In this document: piece by piece, positions 1 through 13,011 of the stretch | Layout: every line of letters starts with the position of its first letter | How positions within the stretch are numbered: the stretch's first letter is position 1 | NCBI RefSeq assembly: GCF_014839805.1 | Contig: NC_051118.1 | Coordinates: 9,416,391 to 9,480,390, forward strand | DNA length: 64,000 nucleotides | Reading direction: 5' to 3' | DNA from: Manduca sexta | Taxonomy: Eukaryota; Arthropoda; Insecta; Lepidoptera; Sphingidae | Notes under the pieces: model-generated | The model's database searches: none | The model's input: the letters and a program-made list of their open reading frames with translations, nothing else | Told to the model about the DNA's origin: nothing | Program-made: the position numbers and the translations under genes

Positions 1-900
1 GGTTCACGCCTACTTTTGTTGTAAAAACATATTTCGAACATTAATTGAAACTGAGTACATAATTAATTCTATTTAAATGATCTTATTTCGGCTGTATTAT
101 ATATATTCAATATTCATTATACAGTCACAAACGTATTTAAATATATATATTTCTGTACTCCAAGATGGATACTTTAGTTCTAAGTCTAAAATAAATTTTG
201 TGAGAGCAGGGACAATTGGAAATGTATACCTGTAGACAACTAGACTAAGATTATACTCAGGTCTCACGATACAGGCTTGTTTAATTAGAAGACTATAAAA
301 ACTGTACATTTTGTCTTTCGATTTTTTTTTCATTAAAGTAAATAGGTTTTGTGTGGTATTTAAAGTGTTTGTTATTAATGAATGACGTATTCTTTCATAA
401 TTTTAATATCAGTTGTGACAACCCAAGTCCCAAGTTCAAATGTTATCAAAATGTTCCGCGTATCGTTATTGCGTCATTTTCACACGGTTTTAAATGTAAA
501 ATATATTTAATTAAATTTGGTAGTATTTTCAGTACATACCTATTTTTTTAGAATTTCATTTATTACTTCTACCATAGATTCATTGTTTTTTCTTTATCTA
601 AGAGCTATTGTTTTTGCGGATAATATAGGAAGATATATTTTGTAGTCAATTACTCGGCAACAAACATTTTGAATAAAGAATTTTAATGACATAAACAGTC
701 CGCGCTTCGGAAAACGTAACTTATTTCAAATTTGGAATCACAAAAACAGGTTAGAATATTTATGGCGTTAATTAAAACATTGTGTATGTAACATTATGAG
801 TAATAAATGAAAATCAAATCAATACGAATCCCGATATTACGGGATGCGTATTTATATCGACGATATAAACAATGTAGTTAATATTAGAGTGCGCCCTTAT

Positions 901-914
901 CACGTGACGTCACG
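901..914. promoter_or_regulatory. Overlapping E-box and CRE-like palindromes
   Basis: The sequence reads CACGTGACGTCACG, that is a canonical E-box (CACGTG) overlapping a full CRE (TGACGTCA). It sits in a local GC-rich island (about 890-1080) inside otherwise AT-rich DNA. A second full CRE, TGACGTCA, occurs at about 2188-2195 in another small island. Such sites bind bHLH and bZIP (CREB/ATF) factors. A regulatory role, for example as an intronic promoter or enhancer, is inference. Confidence 0.35.
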
Positions 915-2302
915 AGGTCGTTGATAATAGGTGTACAAGTGAGCCAAGGTCCGTGATCACGCCGGTGCATCGTGCTGCAGTCGGACAGTGGACTGGACCT
1001 AGTCCTACATTAGTTTACTATCCACAAGGCCGAATGACAGGAGTACCTTCGCACTGAGATGTCGATGGCTGAGGTATTTTGATATCGTGCATAGCAGTTT
1101 GTCATCACCTCGAGACAATATTAAATTTTTTAACAAGACTTCGGCAACCAAACCGACATACCTTTTTGGAATTACCTTTTATAAGTATAAAAATATTTTT
1201 CGGGAAGTGTAATCATTGTGCAAGTTGACGATATTGGTTTTAAAAACATGCCAAACCTGATTGATGTGTAGATTGTAGTAAATAATGTAATATATTGATA
1301 TACGGGAATTATGTTCACATAACATGACTCGAAGTGTTCGAATGACTAATATAATCTCTGAATGACTAGCGTGGACTTTGTTCTGTACGGATTTACACGT
1401 CCTCACTAACTTGATACAATCATTGTTGGTTTCTATAATACTAATTACCCTAGTAACGGGATTTTCCTAATCATTTTCCTAATAAATACTGACTCAGCTT
1501 TCTGAGTTCACGTAACTGCGTGATACTATTCTCAATTCCTCACCACAAGGCTTTAGATATTAAATCTGAATAACACTGTTTGAAAATTTCTTCAAGTGGA
1601 AACATAACTTGAAATATTTTTGCAGTAGATATACACATCCATTGTACCCGCGCCTAGGGACAGACTGATCCCGAATCCGTCTTATAATAGACATACATTC
1701 AAAGCACGGCATCCATTCAATAAATAACCCATTGTTATGATTGTTAACTGATTACAATGGACTGTTAACTCCATGGGGATGCGCGAAGGATATTAATTAC
1801 ACGCACCATTAGAATGTATTAACTTAGCTGTATGTATATTGTCTTTGCCAATATTGTTTATGGTTCAAAAGCGCCATCTATTATTGACAGATGGAGAATT
1901 TGAAAGTGGTAATTTGTTCAGGTGACATGTGAAAGTGTTGACATTAGGTACTAAAAATGTATAACAAAACTAGCTTCATATTATGATGATATACCTAAAA
2001 TAGTAAACAAAAAACCTAATTATGTAACTAATCAACTAATTAATGTTCCTAATAATACAATTAACATTTAACACACAAAATGCTAATTCCCTCAGTTTCC
2101 TCCTAGCGTGTTTACCGCAGTTAACGAGTACAAAGTACACCACGTTACCAGGACAACAGACACGTACAGGGCGTGTGTCAGACACGATGACGTCACGGTA
2201 CAAAGTCCGCCAGCCAATTGGAAAGTTAAACAGGCCGGCCAAAACATTTCGGCTGTACTCAATTATTGTTAAGGCGTAGTAGTCTTTCAGTGTTGTTAAT
2301 AG

Positions 2303-2516
2303 GTTTCTTTTTTACAACTACATATCAAGCGGCCAGTATAAAAGCTAAGGCTAATTTCAGTAATGTTCGTAGGATTACTTTTTTTTTTATAATTATGTAG
2401 TTGATATCAAGCGGCCAGTCGTAAAATCTAAGCCTGATTTCAGTAAAGTTCGTGGGTTAGGTTTTTTTTATAACTGGCTGTTATCAAGCTGCCAGTCGTA
2501 AATTCTAAGTCAAATC
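2303..2516 (+). repeat. Three diverged tandem copies of an ~80-bp unit
   Basis: The phrase ATCAAGC(G/T)GCCAGT recurs at about 2324, 2406 and 2483, each time preceded by a T-run and followed by a similar TAA(A)ANCTAAG...TTTCAGTAA segment. The copies differ by substitutions and small indels, so this is an old minisatellite-like duplication. No coding potential is seen. Confidence 0.7.
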
Positions 2517-3138
2517 CTTTTTGCAAAACGTTTTAATAGGGACGGATGGAAGTAATTTTGTACAACTGTTACTAATGCTTCATTTTGACGCAGCAAGCTT
2601 CGTCACTTTTTCTATCCTTTTCTATGTTGGATAAGATTTGCGGGTTGAGTTAACGTTTCGGATTGCGTATTGATGCAATTGATGATTGTTAATGAATGGT
2701 AATGGAAACATGAATTCGAGAATGTATGCATTAATTAAGTGCAGACGTAGATAAATAGCAGATTATTCTAGGCCTCTCTTCATAGGACTTAGCGATAGAC
2801 ATTTTTAATTAAAAGTAATATTTTGTTTTACCTATCATTTGAATTAATTGAAAAAGTATAGCTGATATTTTACGTTTATGCACAAGAAATAATGTTTTAA
2901 ACTAAATATAATGTAATATAACACCAAAAATAACCATCAATAATTGCGAATACAATAGTTTAGGTAAATAATGGATTTTGTAGAGCATACGTTTCCCCTT
3001 AAACGTTGTTTTTGAAGCGACACAATGGATCTAATTGGGCGGCCCCGAACTCGGTCCAAAGTCCAAACGTTATGTTTTTATGGCCGTATAACAATGCATG
3101 ATCGTATACAGGGTGAGGCAGTCGTAAATATTTCAGAA

Positions 3139-3306
3139 ATAGCTTTTGCTCGCGGCTTTGCCTGTGAAAAAGATTTTCCTGGAATAAAATTACCCTATAA
3201 TACTCAAGAGTAACGTAGCTTCCTATTAGTAAAAAAAATCGGTTTAACAATTCCTGAGGTTAGCACATTCAAACAAACAAACACTAGCTTTATATATTAG
3301 TATAGA
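3139..3306 (-). mobile_element. Degenerate non-autonomous Helitron fragment
   Basis: On the minus strand this begins TCTATACTAATATATAAAGC after an A, contains the AAACAAACAAAC run and a 'cctgaggttagc' motif shared with the other Helitrons in the window, and ends in GCAAAAGCTA after a GC-rich palindrome (degenerate CTAG end). It is a short, internally deleted relative of the copies at 53058-54627, 58904-59787 and 63713-64000. Confidence 0.65.
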
Positions 3307-5526
3307 TTTAAAATTATTATCACATTTTCAACTGATGTTAAAAAGAGATTTGATAAAAATACAAAATAAGTTCAAAGTACAATGGAATCTCAAATGGCGA
3401 TATTTTTCTTTTGAATACTTAAGTTCTTAACTTTGATCTGATATCAGCTTAATGATACCTATTAATTGGAAAGGTAAATTAAAAACAACGTTTCAACATG
3501 TTTATTGCACAATTTGTTTTAAGAATCATCATGTGTAGTCAGCAAACCTATTTTTCTAGAATAATCGAATTACCTATTTGTTATTGATTAAGCATTTTAT
3601 GTTTACGTGTATTAAATGCAAAAATGCGTTTTTTATGCAATGACATAGTCAATACTCTTTCGAAATAGATATTTTCTGATTGTGCTAATACTAAATAATG
3701 ATGACTTTTTAATTTCATATGTATGTTATGGATATAAGCAGAAAGAGGTTGTTACTTTAATAATAATATTTAACTTAATATAAAGACATTCAAGCTATTT
3801 TGCTCGGTATGTTTTCCTCATTTACAACATATTTATATTTATCTAAGCAAAATACCAAAGTCGATTATATATTTTTAATTGGTATTTATTATCATATTTA
3901 TTTATGTTGCTTCGTGTTATAAGACTATTTTTTAATAATAAATTAATATGCACTTTTCGGATATCGTAAAATGTGCATCAGATAGGTATGGTGGTTTTTC
4001 AAACCGCCAGCGAAGTTAATCTTTATCAACCATGATCGACTTGATATTAGTAATAACTCAGGTAAAAGTATAGTAAAGAGACAGACCTAATATGTTGAAG
4101 CAATAACAATTCTTTGTTTCGAAGACAAATAATAATATTATGCTTTGTTAGTATAAATTGCAACACGTTCGCAATATTTGTACGATACAAGGTTGGCCTC
4201 GAGATATTATACTAGACTTCTAGACTATGAAAAGTACGCTTTAAGAAAATTACACAAAGGTTTGATTTTGGCGGCAAATTCTTACACCAGATAATGTTCC
4301 AATTTTAAAAATTAGGCCTTTTTACTATTTATTTTTAATTGCCAGTTTTAAGGCAAATGTATAATTGTGATTTAATTGGATGGTCCACAATCCACATTTT
4401 TATATTCAATTGAAATTATTCAACGACGTTTTAATAAAATATTAACGATATATTTTGAAATGGTGTTCCAAATTCTGCTACTAAATTATAGTCATTACCT
4501 AACCTATATTTATGTGGTATTATTAAATTGGTTTGCAAAAAAATTATAGTTCTTAGAACAATTGTTAGTTACGTGCTAACAACCATTATAAATGATATCT
4601 CTTGAGACATCATTATGCTTTAGTTTCCTGTTCTAAACACTTTTTTATATTCTCTGTCCTTGTTTTAAGGTTTAAGGAAGTCTCACTGATCTTGTCATTG
4701 TTCATGAGTCTATGCAGCTCATTTTAGATTTAGAGGTCGCTAGTTGCTAAGACAAATTATGTCTAAAAGAAGCCAAGTTCAAATTCTATTTTTAATAATC
4801 AGGCCTTTACCCAGTGTTGGACACAAAATGGCTGACAGGACATTTTATGATTCAAGTTTCTCGTCGAGTAATGGGGTCACGATCTATCCTCGAATCAGTA
4901 AAAATAAATAGGACAGTAAATACTGGCAACTGACAAACTCTTGCTAAAACACTCACCGCTAAACAAAATAAAAACGAAAAAGACATACTCTTCGCAAAAC
5001 ATAACCATATTCAACCGTAAGCGATAGACACAGAGTTCATAATATAATGGAGAAAGTGTTACAATATCAATGCGATGGAAGTGACTTAACTTTGAATTTA
5101 GCACCTTATTTCTATCGAGGTACAGTCTGATATCAATTACGGTCAAAACAAGGTGTTTTACCTCAATAGCGCACCAATCTAAATACAGCCTAGTCACTGT
5201 AGGAATAGGGTTTATAATAGTGAATTAGTGTCCCTAGGGATCACGCGGCGTGCACGTGCGAGCTCGCACGGTAGAGAGTTCACAGCTGTTGTCGAACGGT
5301 TGGACTTTGGACTCAATGAACAATCACCGCACGTTACATGAATAACATCTTAGGCGTTACGACGGCCGTCTATTTTTGGAGAATCGCATAACGACAACGG
5401 ATTTCGCTTATCTATAAACTCGATATAGTCCAAGTGGTTTTGATGTGCGTTCCAGCATTTGAAGACATTTCGTCACACTGAAATATTCTAGTTTTTTTAT
5501 ATAACTGTATAGCTATTGTTTGCGTG

Positions 5527-5796
5527 ATGGTAAATATAACGGCAATGGCAAAAAATGGTATACAAAGTACTTTAATTACACTGACAATAACTTTTTTAAA
5601 TTGCAACATAGCTTGCAAGCAAAAACATGGAGCGGACTCTTGTATCTTAACTGCAACTCGCTATATGAATAAATCTATAGGTTTGGCTTTACAAGAATTA
5701 GCGGCTGACGAAATTTGTCACAGTGTTGCAGGAGGCATTTGTACAAGAATTTGGATTCTTAGCCTAAAAGACTGTTTTTTTTTTATTTGTCCTTAG
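5527..5796 (+). CDS. Possible small secreted orphan peptide (very uncertain)
   Basis: An open frame of 89 codons starts at ATG 5527, with a second ATG at 5548 in a reasonable context (ggcaATGgca). From the second ATG the first ~22 residues are hydrophobic and signal-peptide-like (NGIQSTLITLTITFLNC region). They are followed by a segment with four spaced cysteines (HGADSC, ADEIC, GGIC) and a run near the C terminus dominated by F/C/P from a T-rich tract. I recognise no family. It lies antisense inside the presumed Dnr1-like intron with no visible promoter, polyadenylation signal or splice structure. In AT-rich DNA such an ORF can arise by chance, so this is recorded as a candidate only. Confidence 0.12.
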   Translation: MVNITAMAKNGIQSTLITLTITFLNCNIACKQKHGADSCILTATRYMNKSIGLALQELAADEICHSVAGGICTRIWILSLKDCFFFICP

Positions 5797-7978
5797 AGGA
5801 CAGACTTATGACCATACTGCCTAGTCTTACGTATGTCCAAAATAGTTGATAATAATATACTTTGTATGCAATGATCACGTTATTATCTAATTTTGGATAT
5901 AACAGCCTGAGTGGGCACTAAAAAAGCAAAAACCGAATAATTAGCTAAGTATATGCCTAAGCTAATTATATATTACAAGTATCTGATTATTATCAGTGTT
6001 TAGATCAATAACTACTAAGTGCTTTGTTTTGCACAATATGATAATTCACCTGTTGTCTATTACTATAGATGGCATGTCAGACGAAAGACGAGATGTTATG
6101 ACAATATTGCATTTATTCTAGTCCTTTTATAGAAATCGTATCTGTCCGCATAAAGAGTAAAAAGGCAAAGGTTGGACAAGATTGTGTCTAAAATAAATAA
6201 AAAACGGAGCACATATTTATGTATACGTTAGAAATTTTCAGCAAATACGGCAGGCTGTCGTTCATAACGCTTTTAATGCTTAACTCTATTTATCATCCTC
6301 TTGTCCATTTTACTTCATAAAGGTTAACTCATTATCATATTTCAGAACTGTCTTGTTTTTTACGCCCGGTGTCAAACTGCAGTATCCAGTCTTGGACAAT
6401 TTGTTACGCACCTCGGATAACGTTGTCCAACCTAAGAACCTAGGTTATTAGACTGACGATCACCGAGGCGAAAATTCCAACGAAATATGGCGTTAAGTTA
6501 ATTTTTCTCGACGAGGACATTTTGCGTAAAAAGTGTTGCAACATTGTCGAAATGTTACCTATGTACTAACGTCTGTATGTTAGTACATAAGTAAATGTAA
6601 CTGTTTAGTACTCACATTTGTATTTGTAGGGTAATCTATATGTGCGGCCCTAAATTATTTGAAGCATCCCGAGAGGTAAGTAAAAGAACAAAGGACTTTT
6701 GGGAGTGCCTAATAATACATTTTCATATCGAATCTTTTGTACATTTTCTTCATAGATTATATACATATATATAATTGGGACAATTTTAAGCAAAATAAGA
6801 CTGATGGCAGCACTGTAAAAAGGTCGAGGAAGGCGGCCTAAAAAGACGTGGCGAAATGATTACGCGTAAGTAGGTAGGTATAGGTATAAGTAATTTATTT
6901 ATGGCGTAAGAAAAAGATAAGTGGCAGGATATGGGGAACTCCTTTGCTCAGATACCTTCGGCTAGGTGGCTCATTAAAAAAAGCTTTTACATAATACCTA
7001 TGTATACCTACATATAGTAGTATAAATATCAAAATCTATAACTACATCTATGCTTGGCGCCTGTTAAATGTAAATGTAATTAACACAATAATTAATTGTA
7101 ATACACAAGTTGTGTCAATTAATAAAAAACATACCAAAAATAGACTTCTACTGTTTTATTCTTTTAATCGATTTATCGGCGATGTGAATAAGTCACCTTA
7201 GAAAAAGAAATACAAATTCCTTTTAAAATAAGTCTTGTAGCTTTAGTTGCTAAGAGTAGGTATTTCCTTGAGAACGTACAACGGTAGGTGAATACCTACT
7301 TGAGAACTGCATTTATGCAGATTGTCCTAAATTCAGATTGCATTCTATCGGTTGGTATAGTGCCAACTAACAATAAAGGAATTCTGGCGCCAAAACTCGC
7401 AATTATAATATTTAATATTAGAACATGTTACCTATATCGGTGTTGCGTTTAACCATGACCAGCTTAACAATAGTTTCATGGAACGTGACGTAAGTGCATG
7501 TAAGATCCAATTCGAGATTTCCCGCGTAGAGTAATTTTCGTTTGGTCGCCGTCACGAAGGTAAGGCGTGAACGTGCATGCCGTTTGCCGGGTCCAAAGTC
7601 CGCAAGGTAACAGTGACGTCGAGCGAACGTGTCGTGGACAATGCTTTTGTTGAAATCTAATAGTGCATGCCAAATTATATGGTTTTTGGAGCGGTTGCAT
7701 GTTGTATTATACCAATGGGCAATAAAAAAGAAGAAAAAATTAAATTAAAAAAAATAAATAAAAAATCGACAACTGGTCAAATCGTTCTAAATTCAAATGA
7801 ATGCTTACAATATCAAAGAAATTTACTTAAAATATTAAATATGCCGTAGTTAACAGCCCTTACACGAGGCTCGTACACAGATGATTGTAAACAAACATTT
7901 GTTACACGAGGAACATCACAAATGTGAAGATGATGTAAAAATACAACTGTTCCGTATGTAGTGGATATTGTTACATAC

Positions 7979-8074
7979 CTTCTCCAGACACTCTTGGCCG
8001 ATGGCGTTGGGGTCCACCTTCACTTCGAGAATCACAGAATTCGGCTGACTGACTAACCACATTTTGGTCAACAT
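7979..8074 (-). CDS. Dnr1: First coding exon of a MYLIP/Defense repressor 1-like FERM-RING E3 ligase (partial)
   Basis: Minus-strand exon from ATG 8074 to a donor (AG|GTATGT) after 7979: exactly 32 codons, phase 0. It encodes MLTKMWLVSQPNSV... through VKVDPNAIGQECLEK. This matches the start of the FERM F1 (ubiquitin-like) lobe of MYLIP/IDOL-family proteins: hydrophobic first strand, LEV(K/E)V, a G-(Q/E)-(E/D)-C-L turn, then V-C expected in the next exon. In flies the orthologue Dnr1 is a RING E3 that restrains the caspase Dredd in Imd signalling; in vertebrates MYLIP degrades lipoprotein receptors. The remaining FERM lobes and RING domain are not in the window, so function rests on this one exon. 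A generic FERM protein is the alternative. A second in-frame Met lies at 8062. Confidence 0.6.
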
Positions 8075-9330
8075 TTTATTTAAGAAAACCGTAAAAATAG
8101 ACGTTAAATCGAGGTCGCGTTTGGTTGTTCTCTAGACTTGCAAACACTTTTATATTAATGTTTATCTCACTCGCGTAAAGAATTTGTTTAAAAAAGTTTT
8201 TCTCAATTCGCTCTGCGCTATGTTTATCGCGTATTCTTTGTGGAAGTAAAACTGCGAATACTTCCAGTCGACGGCCATGCTACGTTAAGTTTGCCACCGA
8301 AATGATAAAGAAATTGTGACGTACCGCGCGGGGGGAGCTCGTTCGCAGTTCGACTACCTCCTATACAAACCATTTATATTTATACAGTATTCATCGCTGC
8401 TTAATAAATAAACAGTGTTAGGAGATGGCGGACAAATAAAGCAATGTACATCGTTTGCCGCTAATATGTCTGATTATACAGATAGGTGTACATATGTTCC
8501 TTTTCATTCAATTAGTATGAGACAAACAGAGATAGAAATATTTCAACGGCTCCTATTTACCGTGTGTTTTTCATACGACTTTCCAATAGTATAGAGAAAT
8601 TATACCTATTACTTTAAAATTTCTGTAATATATAAAAGACAAATCTTAATAAATTTACAGTTCTTTAGCAAATCAAGCAACATATGCGAAAAAAACATTT
8701 TGTTCTACTGATAATTTAAACATTCGCGCGTGATGTAAGTGTAGCCAAGTACAAATTTCTATGCATACAATTTTAGAAATATAGTTTGCAACATGGCATT
8801 GTAAGATAATCTCCAAAAACATATTTTTTTTAATGACATGAGATTGATATACGAATAATGAATTCATGTTATATAAATAATTTGTATAAATTATAATCCA
8901 ATATTTAAGAAAACTTGATTTGTACGCCATCTATGAGGCTTTTATATTAATACTTTTACTATCATATACAAACGTCACAAAAACGGCATTCCATTTAACA
9001 TGGGCTTTCATTTGATAACAAATGTAATGATATTTTTAATAACTTGCGATATAAATAATTAATTTTCAATAGGTAAACTAGATAAGGAATATCCTTTGTT
9101 TCTAAAATAATTATTTTATGAAATTATTCTCAAAATAAAAGACATTTCGCAATAAAATTACGATTCATTTTACGCACAATATTCAGAGCACGAGCCGACG
9201 ATAGCGCCAATCGTGACAGTATGGTGGAACTAATGTAATCATATGACTTTCGTCACGACACTCCACTGCGCTTATTGATTCGCGTCTTGGTCTTGATTCT
9301 TGCTCGACATAGTTTTTGTGTGTATCAGAA
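8075..9330. promoter_or_regulatory. Divergent intergenic region between the Dnr1-like gene and Vha13
   Basis: The two genes are transcribed away from each other across 1.26 kb. A GC-rich patch with TGACGTACCGCGCG near 8310-8345 is a plausible promoter/5'UTR zone for the minus-strand gene. A second patch at about 9185-9330 (GAGCCGACGATAGCGCCAATC, with a CCAAT-type motif) immediately precedes the Vha13 start. The stretch between, about 8400-9180, is AT-rich with nothing recognisable. Core promoter positions cannot be fixed from sequence alone. Confidence 0.4.
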
Positions 9331-12185
9331 ATGGCGAGTCAGACACATGGAATCCAACAACTTTTGGCGGCTGAGAAGCGCGCAGCCGAAAAAGTCTCAG
9401 AGGCGAGGAAGCGTAAGTATATTTTACTATGTTTTTCGTACACCGCCCTTGTTGGCTACGTCTTGTAAGTGTCCTTACAAGTTTCATCTGCCTACCATTA
9501 CTAATCGACATGTTAAAGTATTATTTGAAATCCAAAACTAAAAGTCATCTTATTCTATCAACGAGGTGGCGGTCTTTTATCATCACATGATTGCTTTCAT
9601 ATTCTCCGTGATCAATAGATAACGCAGTTGACGAATGATCTAATTCCTCTGGAACCATTTTGCGCAACTAATTTGTGTGGCGTTAAAACTTTAAAACTCA
9701 TTTAGATTGTATAATTCTTACATTTAGAACTGATATTGATCGTATTTTAAAACTATATGTTTAAGGTCACAAGATCAGTTCTACCTGAAGAAAATCGCAA
9801 TCTATGAAAAAACTCGGAGCTTATCCATAAACCTATATGTTTTGGAAAATTATCTATTAATCTGCTAGATTAGAGATTTAATTTATCTACATAAGAGTCA
9901 TTACAAAAGACTATAACTGTAGTCATTGTCTTGATTTCTGTTATAAAATACAGACCAAAATCATTTTGATTACAGGAAAAGCGAAACGCCTAAAGCAGGC
10001 CAAGGAGGAGGCCCAGGATGAGGTAGAAAAGTACAGACAGGAGCGCGAGAGGCAGTTCAAAGAGTTTGAGGCCAAGGTAATTGACATACAGCCCTTGATA
10101 AATTTAGGCAAATCAGTATCTATGTCCAACAAGGAAGTTTCTAGTGAGAGGGTCTAATTGGTTGTATGGAAAACTATTATTATGCATACTACATATAGAA
10201 GCCAATATAAATGACATATTAGGTTCCAGCGTCATTTTAAACATGTCTTTCACATTCAAGTCTTTCATGGAAATCAATATCTGTCTTCTTAAGGTATAAG
10301 ATGGAAAATGTGTAAATACAAAGCCTCATGACTTATCTACACAGAAATAACAGCTGTGTGGATCATTTGACATCTGATAAGAAACATGTTACAATATGAT
10401 TGATACTATAATGGTTATGTAAAATGCATTGAAGTTGTAGGCTGTGTAATACCTTGGTATGTGCTAAGTGAATTTTGCTGATGTGACAATTTTTTTGTTG
10501 ACTTAATTACCAAGCATTTGATGTGTTTCTGATTCTATTTATTGTAGTGTCTTGTTTATTTGTTCCCTACATGACAAAGAACAATATTCAATGTATTTCA
10601 ATGCAAATTTAGGTGTCATTTGCATTACTTTACTTTAAATAAAGTTTAAAAAGTGTGCTCACCCCCGGTAGGCAATGACTTGGCTGTGACTATGGCATTG
10701 CAAAGTCCATAGATGGCAATTGCTGTTTAACATCAACTGGATTGTTTGCCTACTAAGACAATAAAAAAAACATAGGGACAAACGAGAATGTATTTCACCC
10801 CTTTTCCTCCATAAATTTTGCAACTAATACCCTTTTTAAAGGGTTTTTTAGAAGTTGTATTCAAAACCAATAAATTATTGCATAAATGAATATTTATTAT
10901 GAATTAATTTCATTTATTGGATTGGAAAGAGTGAAGTTTACCTTGACACAGTATCTCCATACTTTACAATAAAATACATTTTCATTATATAATTTAAAGA
11001 CTATATTATGATAATCTAATAATGATAATTATTATAGATAAATATTCTAAATATCAAACTATATTGTCCGCAGCACATGGGCACCCGGGAAGGTGTTGCT
11101 GCTAAGATCGATGCTGAGACCAGAATCAAGATCGATGAGATGAACAAAATGGTGCAGACACAGAAGGAGGCGGTATGTACCATTTTCTGTGTTATATCTA
11201 TGTGTGATTACATAGTTTTCAGATTGGGATTATGGGATATTAAAGATTTAGATTGTTACACGCGCAGAGGAATTTTTTAGTGTAAAATAAATTGAATTTT
11301 GAACGTTAAACATTCTGAACTTAGAATGAAAGTACATATCTTTTGCAGTGTTCTTAAAATATATTTACTTCTATTTTAGAATATAAAAAATATGATGAGT
11401 CTTTGAGGTTGCATAAATTTATGGTTTCTAGCTTTCATGCATATTTAATTAGCATAATATCACTTTAAAGGATTTAGTATAACTGGTATTTATGCTTCAC
11501 TTATTTAATTTGCATTTAGATATAATTACATGTTTACATATTTTGTACCTTTATCTCAAGTTGTCATTTGCATAATAGAATAGATAAAACAATAACATTC
11601 AAGGGATGTACATCAATTATAACACCAACATTATAACTTAGAATTGGAATGAGACTCCAGTTTAGATAATTTATTAAAGTGTATTTCTGTTGTTATTAGG
11701 GTTCATATTTATAATTGTCGGCGCAGTTTAATAAACGTAACTCAGCTGTTTAAATCCATGATATGCTTTTCTAAACATATTATTTCAGATGTCTTAAAAT
11801 CTTAATTAAACAGGGATGATATTAAGATGTTGACTGTAACTTGACAGCTTTTCGGCTGATATCACACTTCAGCCCGGTACTGTATAGCATCTATAAATAA
11901 AGTCCTTAGTTTCGATTAATATTCTGTTTTACATTACATAGGGTGGCAAAAAACAAATATATAGGTTGTTTTGATAGTTATATATAGGTTGACAGGAAAA
12001 ATATAATTGCTAAAAACTGTATGGGCGTTAGTCAATAGATTTTATTAAAATTTTCGGGAATCAGTTTTTTTTTTATAAATAAAAGCGTTAATCTATTTTT
12101 TTTTCTTTTTCAGGTGATCAAAGACGTTCTCAACTTGGTGTACGACATCAAGCCTGAGCTGCACATCAACTACCGCGTAGTTTAA
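9331..12185 (+). CDS. Vha13: V-type proton ATPase subunit G
   Basis: Four exons join in phase: 9331-9412, 9976-10076, 11074-11172 and 12114-12185, giving 117 residues, the usual length of insect subunit G. The product starts [20 protein letters not shown], then has the conserved alpha-helical, Arg/Lys/Glu-rich N-terminal stretch ([20 protein letters not shown]) and the C-terminal part with [15 protein letters not shown] and [13 protein letters not shown]. Subunit G pairs with subunit E to form the peripheral stalks of the V1 sector, acting as a stator during ATP-driven proton pumping into endomembrane compartments and across apical membranes of midgut goblet cells. The ATG has a good context (cagaaATGgcg) and exon 1 uses a consensus GTAAGT donor. 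No damage is visible; a functional housekeeping gene is expected. Confidence 0.97.
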
Positions 12186-12567
12186 GCAAACTATTTAAAA
12201 AAAATTATCGCCTAATTAAATTTTGATGCGATCACTTCTAACTGTTATCAATGTAATTTGTTGTTTATAGGCTACCTAGTTGGAATAAGCGCCATTTTGT
12301 CACATGACAGCTAAACACGCGGGAAACGTCACTGGCCGCGTTGTGTCATTTAACTATTTCAAAGATGGCGGAAAACCGCGGTAACGTGAAGGTTTAAATA
12401 TGCAGCCTCCATTTGGAATATTTATACGCCATATAGCTTAAACTTCTTAATATTACGGGAATCAGCTCGGTATCATTCCAATACGTTTGAAGATCCGCTA
12501 CGGAACACAAAAAAAATATGTAATCGTAAATTGTAACTATGTTATTCAATGTTGGATAGAATATAAA

Positions 12568-12573
12568 AATAAA
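12568..12573 (+). terminator. Polyadenylation signal of Vha13
   Basis: AATAAA lies 383 bases after the Vha13 stop, followed by a T/GT-rich stretch. The intervening 3'UTR contains no other clear signal. A longer 3' end is possible. Confidence 0.6.
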
Positions 12574-12599
12574 GTTTGAGAAAATTGTTTCAATGTTTT

Positions 12600-13011
12600 T
12601 CTTGGTAGTCCGAGGGTACTGTACAGTATTAGATAAATATATTTTATTGTTGTACATTATTGTTTTATTATGGGTTGTAGATCGGCTCTGATGACTTCAG
12701 TGCTGTGTTTCTGGAACACAAAAAAAAACACAATTTGCTGTAACATAACAGAAATTCACGACGTTTTAAAATTAAATTTGATTTAATTAGATCGCCCTCA
12801 CTTTGTTTTCAAGTTATCGACAACATTTTTAGGTTATATTAGTACTATATGAAAAGTCATAAAATATATCACTGTATAAATATCAATAGATACATTAGCA
12901 CTCTCAATATACTAGTTAAATTGTTAAACATCATTATTTTAGAGCTTTGCCTTAATGTACCATCCTTGCCGACCACCACACATCACACAATCTTCCAAAG
13001 TTCCAACCACC
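12600..13011. other. Convergent intergenic spacer between Vha13 and SPH1
   Basis: AT-rich sequence between two gene 3' ends. No polyadenylation hexamer for SPH1 is obvious on the minus strand, and no repeat or ORF is recognised. Confidence 0.5.

Larger units (their letters stand above)
1..7978. other. Non-coding stretch, probable first intron of the MYLIP/Dnr1-like gene
   Basis: I find no convincing exon here on either strand. The minus-strand coding exon at 7979-8074 ends in a good donor, and its next exon is not recognisable below it, so this is best read as intron running off the window. It holds a three-copy 80-bp repeat, a Helitron remnant, and GC-richer islands near 890-1080, 2140-2240, 5220-5400 and 7480-7640 that could be enhancers, alternative promoters or non-coding first exons. 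The rest is AT-rich sequence with scattered short chance ORFs. Confidence 0.5.

Noticed and set aside
6563..6592. 10-bp inverted repeat (ATGTACTAAC...GTTAGTACAT)
   Set aside because: Short stem with 8-nt loop is not unusual in AT-rich DNA and has no supporting context.
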